The position numbers and the translations under genes were made by a program. Of a DNA stretch of 10,207 nt, positions 1 to 5,950 are shown one piece after another; position 1 is the first letter of the stretch; each line of letters starts with the position of its first letter. This stretch comes from Opitutales bacterium (lineage in GTDB: Bacteria; Verrucomicrobiota; Verrucomicrobiia; Opitutales; Oceanipulchritudinaceae), in contig SKLD01000299.1 of NCBI GenBank assembly GCA_007123395.1, positions 1 to 10,207 on the forward strand. Reading direction: 5' to 3'. The notes beneath the pieces were generated by a model. The model searched no databases and was not told the origin of the DNA. It saw nothing but the letters and a program-made list of their open reading frames with translations.

Positions 1-159
1 GACGTTCATGCCGTTCGCCGCGGCGTTCTCGCGATGCAGGGGGAGGGCATTGGGGAGAACAAGGCGGTCGGTCTCGATCTGGTAGTCCACGATCTGTGCG
101 TGCAGCGGGAACGCGGCGGCAAGAGCTGCAAAGGTGATTAGAAGAGTTCTTGGTGACAT
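1..159 (-). CDS. Exported protein of unknown function, N-terminal part only
   Basis: The gene starts at an ATG (complement of 157-159) and runs off the left edge, so only 53 residues are visible. The N-terminus MSPRTLLITFAALAAAFPLHA is a clear Sec signal peptide: short basic start, an Ala/Leu-rich hydrophobic core, and a likely cleavage after HA, leaving a mature start QIVDYQIETDR. The frame has high third-position GC and stays open to the edge. It lies 54 bp downstream of the TIGR02597-type gene on the same strand, so the two probably share a transcript. I see no good Shine-Dalgarno sequence before the ATG. The visible part is too short to name a family. Export from the cytoplasm is well supported; any function is unknown. 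Confidence 0.6.
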   Translation of the reverse strand, partial: MSPRTLLITFAALAAAFPLHAQIVDYQIETDRLVLPNALPLHRENAAANGMNV

Positions 160-213
160 TGCGGGAATCGGTGGAAGTTCATAAATAAAAAACGACTAGG
201 TGTGGAAACCGTC

Positions 214-1116
214 TTACTCGTCATGGCTGAAGGCGGGCGGCAGCGTGACGTGACCGGCGCGCGAGCTGCGCAGCACGGCGGCCCCGCCGACGGGAACGCC
301 GGTGACGCTCGGCTCCCCGGCGTCCGTGAAGAAGCCGTGGCCCTCAAAAAACGTGTGGACGCTGGAAACGGAGAAAATTCCGTTCCGGTTTTCATAGAGA
401 GTGACCGTGTCGTTCTCGGTCGCAGCACTGGCGAAGAGGTCGTCGAGCCGGGCGTCCTCGACGGGATTCAGGCTGCCGACAATCGCGATGGCAGAGGCAC
501 CGAAACCGACTTTGACGGGATCCACCGTGACGGAGCCGCTCATAAGGACGCTCGCGGGTGAGGAGGCATTGACAACGACCGCTTCGCCAGGGAAGAGGAT
601 TAGGTCGTTAGCCAACTGAAACTGGCCATCCAGCCATCCATGTTTCTCGAAGAATGTGGCGGATTCAATCGTCCCGTCCGCGTTGTAGAACGTGGCCGTG
701 CTGCCGTTCCCCAAGCCCTGCGGGAGAAGTTCTCCGAGGGTGCGGTGCTTGCGAATGACGAGGGCGTCGCCTTCGGCGAGGTCGAGGGCGGTCTCGACGG
801 TAAGGAAGGGGCCTTCGCTGTCGAGGATGGTGGAGATTCTGCCTGCGTCCGGTCCGGAAAGAACATGAAGGTAGGCGGGGTGCTGAACGGCGGGGGTAGA
901 GGGTAGTTCGACAACGAGCCCGTCCGGCGAGACGCCGGTGACGGTTCCGGTGAAAAGGGCTTCGCCAAGGTAGCTGTCGGAGAGGATGGAAATACCGGCG
1001 GGAATCTCGATAATCGTGCCTCCGACGGGGTCGGTGGAAAGCGAAAGGGCACCGGCCGGAATAGAGAACGGTAGGAGGGCGGCTCCGAGAAGGGTGATTT
1101 TGTCGAGGTGTTTCAT
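214..1116 (-). CDS. TIGR02597-family exported protein
   Basis: This 300-residue protein begins with a signal peptide (MKHLDKITLLGAALLPFSIP, probable cleavage after AGA). The mature chain opens with SLSTDPVGG, the TDPVG start that I associate with TIGR02597, a family of secreted proteins of unknown function in Verrucomicrobia. Other family-like features are a segment near residues 85-125 (DAGRISTILDSEGPFLTVE, then a hydrophobic turn and a TLGELLP stretch), a middle part with NGSTATFYNADGTIE, and a later PGEAVVV segment. The whole protein looks beta-rich, with many short Val/Thr/Gly strands and no transmembrane helix after the signal. Its length fits the family as I remember it. It is the first gene of a probable minus-strand pair. 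A weak promoter candidate lies upstream (TTGCAC on the minus strand near 1182-1187, with GATATC about 18 bp further on). The family assignment is from memory; the biological role is unknown. Confidence 0.75.
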   Translation of the reverse strand: MKHLDKITLLGAALLPFSIPAGALSLSTDPVGGTIIEIPAGISILSDSYLGEALFTGTVTGVSPDGLVVELPSTPAVQHPAYLHVLSGPDAGRISTILDSEGPFLTVETALDLAEGDALVIRKHRTLGELLPQGLGNGSTATFYNADGTIESATFFEKHGWLDGQFQLANDLILFPGEAVVVNASSPASVLMSGSVTVDPVKVGFGASAIAIVGSLNPVEDARLDDLFASAATENDTVTLYENRNGIFSVSSVHTFFEGHGFFTDAGEPSVTGVPVGGAAVLRSSRAGHVTLPPAFSHDE

Positions 1117-1407
1117 TGTCTTCGGTTGTTTTTGCGGGTTTTACCCTAGGTTTATTGTCCGGATATCTTCGTCCTGAACCGAGTTGTGCAATGCGGATCG
1201 GCTGCATCGGTCATTTTTAGCGAGGTTTTGAAAAGGAAACGATATGAAGGGAATGCCTTGGCGGTTTGTGAGGTTTTCTTTTACAGTCTGCATGCGTTTT
1301 TCGGGCATGAGACGACGCCGTGGGTCGAGTTGTTTGGGTGTCTGGCCCCGGCGAAATCTTATTTGTGCCAGGCGGAAGCGGTTGAAGAATCGCCTTTTTC
1401 CTATGCG
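1117..1407. other. Intergenic DNA, no supported gene
   Basis: This stretch separates the minus-strand exported protein from the LacI remnant. It is visibly less GC-rich than the flanking genes and lacks the third-position GC bias of real coding DNA. Open frames exist on both strands (for example 1186-1407 plus, and 1141-1635 minus), but their translations are Arg/Cys-rich and resemble no family I know. It probably carries the promoter of the minus-strand operon and the control region or decayed 5' part of the regulator remnant. Confidence 0.5.
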
Positions 1408-1524
1408 GTGAAATCCGGAAAGCGAGTGACCACCAAGGATGTGGCTTGCGAGGCGGGTCTGAAGGTGGCGGAGGTGGCGCATGCGTCCGACGGACCGTTC
1501 GACGATGAAGATGAGCGAGGATAA
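1408..1524 (+). pseudogene. LacI-type regulator remnant (HTH only)
   Basis: From a GTG at 1408 the frame reads VKSGKR and then VTTKDVACEAGLKVAEVAHA. This matches the LacI-family DNA-binding start (typically VTLKDVAREAGVSVATVSRA), including the spacing of the two helices of the helix-turn-helix and the following position (SDG for the usual LNG). A complete LacI regulator has about 330-350 residues with a sugar-binding core; here a TAA stops the frame after 38 codons. In the frame beginning at 1515 a short Arg-rich stretch (ARIRVEHARRAM) could be the shifted continuation of the third helix, but it also ends, at 1595. Key residues of the recognition helix are altered (KVAEVAHA for SVATVSRA). It lies about 100 bp upstream of the sugar importer, the usual place for the importer's repressor. 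I infer a truncated, non-functional regulator; a stand-alone small DNA-binding protein is a less likely alternative. Confidence 0.6.
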
Positions 1525-1577
1525 GAGTTGAACACGCGCGGCGGGCAATGGTCGCTGGGAACGGACGCGCTTCGGAC

Positions 1578-1606
1578 TTGACACCGGAGTTGTGAACCTT
1601 TCTTTC
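1578..1606 (+). promoter_or_regulatory. Candidate promoter/operator of the sugar importer operon
   Basis: A perfect -35 hexamer TTGACA lies at 1578-1583, about 40 bp before the importer's first ATG. The region 17 bp downstream (TCTTTC at 1601-1606) is a poor -10. TTGACA also forms an imperfect inverted repeat with TGTGAA at 1591-1596 (5 of 6 positions, 7-bp spacer), the size of a repressor half-site pair. Because a LacI-type remnant lies just upstream, this could be a relic operator. Both readings are inference from short motifs. Confidence 0.3.
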
Positions 1607-1622
1607 TCGAAATCACTTCTCA

Positions 1623-3008
1623 ATGCGATTTCCACCGGGTAACGCCGCTCTTGCCATCCTCCTGACCGCTCTTGTGGCGGGCGCGCTTGTCTTCGGTGTG
1701 CGTCAGCGAATGGCGGCGGAGCCGCCGCCGGACCTTGAGTTCGTGATGTTCACGCTCGTTCACTACGACGATTACAGCGCGGCCATTGCGGAGTTTGAGC
1801 GCAGGCACGGGGTGCGTGTGCAGATGCACCTCGTGAACATGCAGGCGTTGAAGAGCCGCCTCCAGTCGGCCCTTATGTCGGGCACGCGCATGCCCGACAT
1901 TGTCGAGATTCAGGTGAGCATGTTTGGCGCGCTCACGCAGGGACCGCTGGAGGGTATCGGCTTTCACGACCTCACCGACCGTATCCGCAAGGACGGGCTG
2001 ATGGACGAATTTGTTGATTCACGGCTCGCCTTGTGGACCCGCGACGATCGCATCTTCGGCATCCCGCACGACATCCACCCGGTGATGCTCGCTTACCGGG
2101 CCGATATTCTCGAAGACATCGGGGTCGATCCCGCCGAACTCGACACATGGGAACGCTTCGAAGCGGCGGCGCGCGAACACATGGTCGCCGATCTTACGGG
2201 CAACGGCGTCATCGACCGCTACGCCATCGATTTTTCGTTGTCGGGTCTGCCGGAGCTGATCGACGTGCTCCTGCCGCAGGCGGGGGTCGACGTGATCGAC
2301 GCCTTCGGACGCCCCGCCTTCAACAATGAGACGGCGGTCGAGCTGTTCGCCTGGCACCTGCGGCAGGTTCAGGGCGCCGACCGCATCTCCTTTCCGGCGG
2401 GCTGGGGGCAGAACCTTGCCAAGGCCCTCAGCGACGGGCTCATCCTCTTCATCGTCGCCCCCGACTGGCGCACGCACCAGATCCAGATGGACAACCCGCG
2501 CCTCGCCGGCTCGCTCAAGCTCATGCCCCTACCCGCATGGGAAGAGGGAGGCCGCCGTACCTCGACTTGGGGCGGCAGCTCGCTCGTCATCCCGAAAACT
2601 TCGAGCAACCCGGATCTCGCATGGAAATTCGCAAAGTTTCTCTACCTTGAGAAAGAGTTTCTGCCGGACCGGTTCCGCAATACCAACATTATTCCGCCGG
2701 CACGCTCCGCGTGGGGCGAGCCGTTTCTATACGAAGTGCATCCGTTTTGGGAGCAGCCCATCGGACGGCTCTACGCCGATCTCGCTGAAGCCGTGCCGTC
2801 GATGCATCCCTCGCCGTACCGCGACTACGCCCGCGCCCGGCTCTCCACGGCCTTTACGCGGACGCTGCGCTGGGCACGCGCCAACCCGGGAGGCGATCCG
2901 CGTCCCTTCATTCGTGAGGAGCTGGCCGCCGCCGAAGCCGATGTATGGCGCCGCCTCGACCGCAATGTGTTCCTCAGGCCGCCGCAGGGAGAGGCCGCGC
3001 CGCAATGA
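1623..3008 (+). CDS. ABC sugar transporter substrate-binding protein (family 1)
   Basis: A 461-residue extracellular solute-binding protein of the MalE/UgpB type, the capture subunit of a carbohydrate importer. It starts with a hydrophobic segment (about residues 8-26, ALAILLTALVAGALVFGV) without a lipobox cysteine, so it is probably held by an uncleaved N-terminal anchor or cleaved by signal peptidase I. After this come the typical first lobe (EFERRHGVRVQMHLV, then a segment with MPDIVEIQVSMFG), the hinge/ligand segment near residues 150-200 (FGIPHDIHPVMLAYRADIL), and the late WGGSSLVIPKTSSNPDLAWK motif with its conserved Gly and Lys. At D190-D198 there is an EF-hand-like acidic loop (DLTGNGVID), common in this family. 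Its stop overlaps the next gene by 4 bp. The sugar cannot be read from the sequence. No clear Shine-Dalgarno precedes the ATG at 1623. Confidence 0.9.
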   Translation: MRFPPGNAALAILLTALVAGALVFGVRQRMAAEPPPDLEFVMFTLVHYDDYSAAIAEFERRHGVRVQMHLVNMQALKSRLQSALMSGTRMPDIVEIQVSMFGALTQGPLEGIGFHDLTDRIRKDGLMDEFVDSRLALWTRDDRIFGIPHDIHPVMLAYRADILEDIGVDPAELDTWERFEAAAREHMVADLTGNGVIDRYAIDFSLSGLPELIDVLLPQAGVDVIDAFGRPAFNNETAVELFAWHLRQVQGADRISFPAGWGQNLAKALSDGLILFIVAPDWRTHQIQMDNPRLAGSLKLMPLPAWEEGGRRTSTWGGSSLVIPKTSSNPDLAWKFAKFLYLEKEFLPDRFRNTNIIPPARSAWGEPFLYEVHPFWEQPIGRLYADLAEAVPSMHPSPYRDYARARLSTAFTRTLRWARANPGGDPRPFIREELAAAEADVWRRLDRNVFLRPPQGEAAPQ

Positions 3009-3886
3009 ACCGCCGCCGGGTCGTTAGCGCGTGGCTCTTCCTCTCACCCTTTCTCCTCGTGAGCGGGGTGTTTTTCATCTACCCCTTTCTCTGGGCGACG
3101 ATCCTCGCCTTCTACCAGACGAGCGGGGCGTTGCACTCGGTTTTCGTGGGGTGGAGCAACTTCCGCTTCGTTCTCGGCGATCCGGAGTTTTTCCGCGCCC
3201 TGCGCAACACCACGATTTTCGCCTTTTTCTCCATCTTCCTGCAACTGCCGCTTTCGCTCGGCCTCGCGCTGCTCCTCAACACGCGCAAGGACCGCTGGAA
3301 AGGGTTCTTCCGCCTTATCCTCTTTTCGCCCCACCTCGTCGGCCCGATCTTTGTCGGGATTCTCTTCTCGGTGCTCTTCACAGCCCGGTTCGGCATGATC
3401 AACCGGTTTCTCCACTACATTTCCGGCCACGGGCTGGACCTGCGCTGGCTTGCCGACCCCTCGCTCGTCATGCCCGCCCTCATTCTCACCTCGCTGTGGA
3501 TGTATGTCGGGTTCAACATGATCTACTTCCTCGCCGGCTTGCAGAATGTCTCCGACGACCTCATGGATGCCGCCCGCGTCGACGGCGCGGGGCCGTGGCA
3601 GCGTTTCATCCATGTCATCGTTCCCGCTATCAAGCCGGTCGCCCTCTTCGTTGTAATCATGAGCACGATCGGGTCGTTCCAGCTCTTCGAGCTGCCTTAC
3701 GCGCTCCTCAACGCCACGGGCGGTCCGGACAATGCCGGGCTCACCATTGTGATGTATCTCTACCAGCACGCCTTTGAGTCGGGCGACCTCGGCACGGGCG
3801 CGGCCGTGGGCTGGATCCTCGCGCTCATTATCTTTGCCATCTCCATGGCGCAGATCCGCATTTCGAGGGGGCTGGAGTCGCCATGA
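3005..3886 (+). CDS. ABC sugar transporter permease, MalF/UgpA type
   Basis: A 293-residue inner-membrane permease, one half of the translocation channel of the sugar importer. The start at 3005 is chosen because the ATG overlaps the previous stop (ATGA) and gives the usual N-terminus MNRRRVVSAWLFLSPFLLV, in which the first membrane helix follows directly; the more upstream ATG at 2945 would add 20 residues of out-of-frame neighbour sequence. About six hydrophobic helices are visible. The cytoplasmic EAA loop that docks on the ATPase lies at about residues 188-210 (DAARVDGAGPWQRFIHVIVP), with its conserved Ala-Ala, Asp-Gly-Ala and Pro. The region after the first helix (FYQTSGALHSVFVGWSNFRF) is also typical of this family. 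It is translationally coupled to genes on both sides. Confidence 0.92.
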   Translation: MNRRRVVSAWLFLSPFLLVSGVFFIYPFLWATILAFYQTSGALHSVFVGWSNFRFVLGDPEFFRALRNTTIFAFFSIFLQLPLSLGLALLLNTRKDRWKGFFRLILFSPHLVGPIFVGILFSVLFTARFGMINRFLHYISGHGLDLRWLADPSLVMPALILTSLWMYVGFNMIYFLAGLQNVSDDLMDAARVDGAGPWQRFIHVIVPAIKPVALFVVIMSTIGSFQLFELPYALLNATGGPDNAGLTIVMYLYQHAFESGDLGTGAAVGWILALIIFAISMAQIRISRGLESP

Positions 3887-4818
3887 GCTTCAACGTCTTC
3901 CACGCCCTCCTCATTGCCGTCGCGGCGGTCTACGGCGCGCTCTGGTTCCTGCGCTCCGACCACGGGACCTCCGCGAACACGTTTCTGCGCTACGCCGTCA
4001 TCCTCGCGGCCTCGGTCCTCGTCCTCGCCCCCTTCGCGTGGCTCGTCGCAGCGACATTCAAGGATCCCGACGTCCTCAACGAGTATGTCTTTTTCCCCCC
4101 GCTTTCAGAGTGGTCCTCCGACACGCTCAATTTCAAGAACCTGCGCGTTCTCTTCGAGCCGCGGCAGACCTCGGCGGGAACCTTCACCTTCTGGCTCTTT
4201 ATTTTCAACTCGCTCTTTCTCGCCTGCGCGCAGACGGGGCTCCAGCTCTTCACCTCCTCGATGGCGGGCTTCGCCCTAGCAAAATACTCGTTCCGGGGCT
4301 CGGGGCTCGTCCTCGGCTTCATCCTCGGTTCGATGATGATCCCGCCCATCCTCCTTCTCGCGCCGGTCTACATGATCATTGTCAACCTCGGGTGGATCGA
4401 CTCGTTCCTCGCCCTTATCGTGCCCTCTGCCGTGAGCGGCTACGGCATCTTCCTCTTCCGGCAGGCCATGCTCGGCGTACCCAAAGAACTCCTCGAAGCC
4501 GCTCGGGTGGAGGGGGCGAGCGAGTTCCGCCTTTACTTCTCGGTCGCGCTGCCGCTCGTGCGCCCCATGAGCGGCGCCTTCTGCCTCGTCGCCTTCCTCG
4601 CCTCGTGGAACAACTTTATCGCGCCCAACGTTTTCCTCCACTCCACCCACAAGCTCACGCTGCCCGTCATACTCCAGCAATACATGGGCGACTATTCCTC
4701 GCAATACGGCGTCTTTCTCGCCGGCACCCTCATCGCCATCCTTCCCCCCGTCATTCTCTTCTTCCTCCTCCAGCGCGAGTTCATCAGCGGTCTCACCTCC
4801 GGTGCGGTCAAGGGGTAG
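3883..4818 (+). CDS. ABC sugar transporter permease, MalG/UgpE type
   Basis: The second permease of the importer, 311 residues, starting with an ATG that overlaps the previous stop by 4 bp (3883-3886). The EAA loop is at about residues 205-227 (EAARVEGASEFRLYFSVALP) and fits the MalG branch, as do the segment TSSMAGFALAKYSFRG near residues 125-140 and the ending REFISGLTSGAVKG, which closely matches the usual carboxyl end of these proteins. Compared with a standard member of about 275 residues it carries an extra N-terminal hydrophobic helix (residues about 5-24, VFHALLIAVAAVYGALWFL) before the usual first helix at about 37-58. No ATPase gene follows; the 313 bp after the stop contain none. 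A shared MsmX/UgpC-like ATPase encoded elsewhere would be needed. Confidence 0.92.
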   Translation: MSFNVFHALLIAVAAVYGALWFLRSDHGTSANTFLRYAVILAASVLVLAPFAWLVAATFKDPDVLNEYVFFPPLSEWSSDTLNFKNLRVLFEPRQTSAGTFTFWLFIFNSLFLACAQTGLQLFTSSMAGFALAKYSFRGSGLVLGFILGSMMIPPILLLAPVYMIIVNLGWIDSFLALIVPSAVSGYGIFLFRQAMLGVPKELLEAARVEGASEFRLYFSVALPLVRPMSGAFCLVAFLASWNNFIAPNVFLHSTHKLTLPVILQQYMGDYSSQYGVFLAGTLIAILPPVILFFLLQREFISGLTSGAVKG

Positions 4819-4900
4819 GGAGGGGCACCCCATGGCGCGGCGCGCGAACCAAGCGGAGCAGTAACGCAGGCGCCTGTATCGCGCCGAGGACGAAAACGTA

Positions 4901-4923
4901 GTCCGGCTGATTCATCGCCGGAC
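4901..4923 (+). terminator. Perfect 7-bp hairpin after the importer operon
   Basis: GTCCGGC (4901-4907) and GCCGGAC (4917-4923) are exact inverted repeats around a 9-base loop, about 80 bp after the last permease stop. No run of T follows on either strand, so this is not a standard intrinsic terminator. It may stabilise the 3' end of the operon transcript, help end transcription, or belong to a repeated palindrome. Confidence 0.35.
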
Positions 4924-5093
4924 CGTGACGGAGAGACGGCTACGAATCTTCGAGCGCCCCCAGCGACGAGGAGGACGCGCGAGTGTTTGTGATCACGTTT
5001 CCGCCTCGGGTCGCCCGGTGAACCAGGCCGACTACGGAATCCCGGCCGTTTCCCCGCAAAGCCCGAATTCCCAAACACCTACTCATCGACATC

Positions 5094-5124
5094 TTGCAAG
5101 GTTGCGGTCCGCCGTTGATAGATA
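5094..5124 (+). promoter_or_regulatory. Candidate vapB promoter
   Basis: TTGCAA at 5094-5099 resembles a -35 box, and TAGATA at 5119-5124 a -10 box with 19-bp spacing. Transcription would begin close to the ATG at 5132, leaving almost no leader, which agrees with the absence of a Shine-Dalgarno sequence there. Motif matches are weak and the spacing is longer than ideal. Confidence 0.25.
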
Positions 5125-5152
5125 CACATAGATGGTTGATATTGTGTGTATC
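5121..5152. promoter_or_regulatory. Inverted repeat over the vapB start, probable antitoxin operator
   Basis: GATACACA (5121-5128) and TGTGTATC (5145-5152) form a perfect 8-bp inverted repeat with a 16-bp spacer, and the ATG at 5132 lies in the spacer. Two copies of GTTGATA (5114-5120 and 5135-5141) are spaced 21 bp apart, two turns of the helix. Type II antitoxins generally repress their own operon by binding such palindromes, so this is the likely autoregulatory site. The symmetry is visible in the sequence; binding is inferred. Confidence 0.5.
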
Positions 5153-5350
5153 AAGAGGACGAATGTTGTCTTGGATGAGGAATTAATCGGTAAGGGGATG
5201 CGGCTTTCGGGGATCGGCACACGCCGTGCGCTGGTCGATCATGCCTTGCGGGAGCTGGTGCGGCGGAAGGAGCAGAAGCGGATTCTCCGATTGAAAGGGA
5301 GGATTTCGTGGGAGGGCGACTTGGACCAAATGCGGGACGCCCGGTTCTAG
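5132..5350 (+). CDS. vapB: VapB-type antitoxin
   Basis: A 72-residue protein matching the VapB antitoxins of type II toxin-antitoxin systems. The core KRTNVVLDEELIGKGMRLSG, then TRRALVDHALRELVRRKEQ, has the N-terminal beta strand and helices of the DNA-binding dimerisation domain. The tail (GRISWEGDLDQMRDAR) is the usual toxin-wrapping end with its Trp-Glu-Gly-Asp-Leu pattern. Typical members start two to four residues before RTN, so the real start may lie slightly downstream of 5132, but no better ATG exists; I kept 5132. Only 3 bp separate its stop from the ATG of the VapC stub, the normal antitoxin-toxin arrangement. In a complete system the protein would neutralise a PIN-domain ribonuclease and repress the operon. 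Here the toxin is truncated, so the gene is probably an orphan or relic. Confidence 0.8.
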   Translation: MVDIVCIKRTNVVLDEELIGKGMRLSGIGTRRALVDHALRELVRRKEQKRILRLKGRISWEGDLDQMRDARF

Positions 5351-5353
5351 GCG

Positions 5354-5434
5354 ATGGTCATCGTCGACACAACGGTCTGGAGCGATTTCCGATACATCTC
5401 CAAGGTCTTTCCTCTGAAGCGGGAGATCCAGTAG
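5354..5434 (+). pseudogene. vapC: Truncated VapC toxin (PIN domain start only)
   Basis: The frame begins MVIVDTTVWSDF, the characteristic start of VapC PIN-domain ribonucleases, including the first catalytic Asp (D5) and the VW pair. After about residue 12 the sequence no longer resembles VapC, and a TAG ends the frame at 26 codons. Normal VapC proteins have about 125-140 residues and need three more acidic residues further on, all missing here. The same frame reads on after the stop (KDGSWSVVFQRQPYAGKSV), suggesting a junction with an unrelated sequence, not simple decay. It cannot be an active toxin. Confidence 0.7.
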
Positions 5435-5530
5435 CCGACAAAAGACGGCTCGTGGAGCGTCGTGTTTCAACGGCAACCTTATGCCGGCAAGTCCGTCGAA
5501 GCCGGGACTGTTCCAAGCCGGGGCGGCGGG
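5435..5530. other. Short stretch after the VapC stub, origin unknown
   Basis: Contains no supported gene. The plus frame in phase with the VapC stub has a mildly coding-like codon pattern (PTKDGSWSVVFQRQPYAG), perhaps a fragment joined by deletion. AGTCC and GGACT around a short loop at about 5488-5507 give a weak hairpin, and GCCGG motifs recur. Confidence 0.3.
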
Positions 5531-5650
5531 CTACAGATGCGTGTCGAGGAGAACCTTGTAGAGGTCCGGGGCGGAGTTGAGTTTGCTGGCGTCGTTCAGG
5601 TAGGTGTCGCGGGCGTCCGGGTAGGCGGTGCCCACGGCAAAGAGCAGCAT
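5531..5650 (-). pseudogene. C-terminal remnant of an unidentified gene
   Basis: On the minus strand, from the ATG at 5650 to the TAG at 5531, 39 codons read MLLFAVGTAYPDARDTYLND followed by ASKLNSAPDLYKVLLDTHL. Almost every codon ends in G or C, as in the intact genes of this window. Upstream (5651-5782) the same frame stays open, but the codon bias vanishes and the translation looks random. The pattern fits the tail of a longer gene whose 5' part was deleted, with the junction near 5650-5665. A genuine 39- or 83-residue small protein is possible. I do not recognise the family. Confidence 0.4.
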
Positions 5651-5944
5651 CCGCACTCGCCCCCCGCCGACGGTTCGATGGTAAGCAGCAGTCTCTGGAT
5701 CGTTTGTCCTGCGTCCGCAGTTAATGTGTTTGATGCCCCATCTTCGCCTCGGGTCGGTTGTAAAATAAATGCCAGCCATCAACTATTTTTCCAATAAGGC
5801 AATGAGCGAGGTGGGCGTGGGTGCAGTTGGGCGGTAAGGCCAGCGCTACGGCGGAAACGAAGCTTGAGGTGCCCGTGGGGGATTGCGGGGGCAGAGGGAG
5901 CGGCCCGCCCTCTGTGCCCTTACACTTACATCACGCCACTTACA
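5651..5944. other. Non-coding stretch between gene remnant and perM-like gene
   Basis: No supported gene. It contains the hairpin at 5889-5919 and the first copy of a 14-bp tandem repeat. The segment around 5690-5800 is AT-richer than the genes and has no codon bias in any frame. Confidence 0.45.
5889..5919 (-). terminator. Strong GC hairpin downstream of the perM-like gene
   Basis: On the plus strand GGGCAGAGGG (5889-5898) pairs with CCCTC (5908-5912) and TGCCC (5915-5919), leaving a 2-base bulge and a 9-base loop. This gives a 10-bp, GC-rich stem 26-56 bp after the stop of the minus-strand perM-like gene. There is no T-run on the minus-strand side, so it may act as a rho-assisted or 3'-stabilising structure. 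Confidence 0.45.
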
Positions 5945-5950
5945 TTACGC
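5923..5950. repeat. 14-bp tandem duplication at the perM-like gene end
   Basis: CACTTACATCACGC (5923-5936) is followed directly by CACTTACATTACGC (5937-5950), identical except for one base. The second copy contains the TAA stop of the minus-strand gene (5945-5947). It is probably a slippage duplication. Confidence 0.6.

Larger units (their letters stand above)
4819..5131. other. Intergenic region between importer and vapB
   Basis: About 313 bp with no supported gene. The first half is GC-rich and contains the hairpin listed separately; the last 60 bp before vapB are AT-richer and hold the vapB control region. Open frames can be drawn through it on both strands, but they are continuations of shadows of the permease gene and lack family resemblance. 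The GC-rich part could be a dispersed intergenic repeat, which only a genome comparison can show. Confidence 0.5.

Noticed and set aside
1244..1411. 55-codon Arg-rich small ORF with a fair Shine-Dalgarno (AAGGA) ending at the GTG of the LacI remnant
   Set aside because: No recognisable domain and no coding bias; the overlap with the GTG is suggestive of coupling but too little to call a gene.
1141..1635. Minus-strand open frame (164 codons) opposite the LacI remnant
   Set aside because: Arg/Phe-rich, no signal or domain, no codon bias; the opposite strand holds the recognisable LacI motif.
3774..4901. Plus-strand open frame (375 codons) across the second permease
   Set aside because: Arg/His/Pro-rich shadow in another frame of a clear MalG-type gene.
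5651..5782. N-terminal extension of the minus-strand remnant to an ATG at 5782
   Set aside because: Codon bias disappears in this part, so it is probably not coding.
5923..5950. Start of a CRISPR or longer repeat array
   Set aside because: Only two adjacent 14-bp copies without spacers; a simple tandem duplication.
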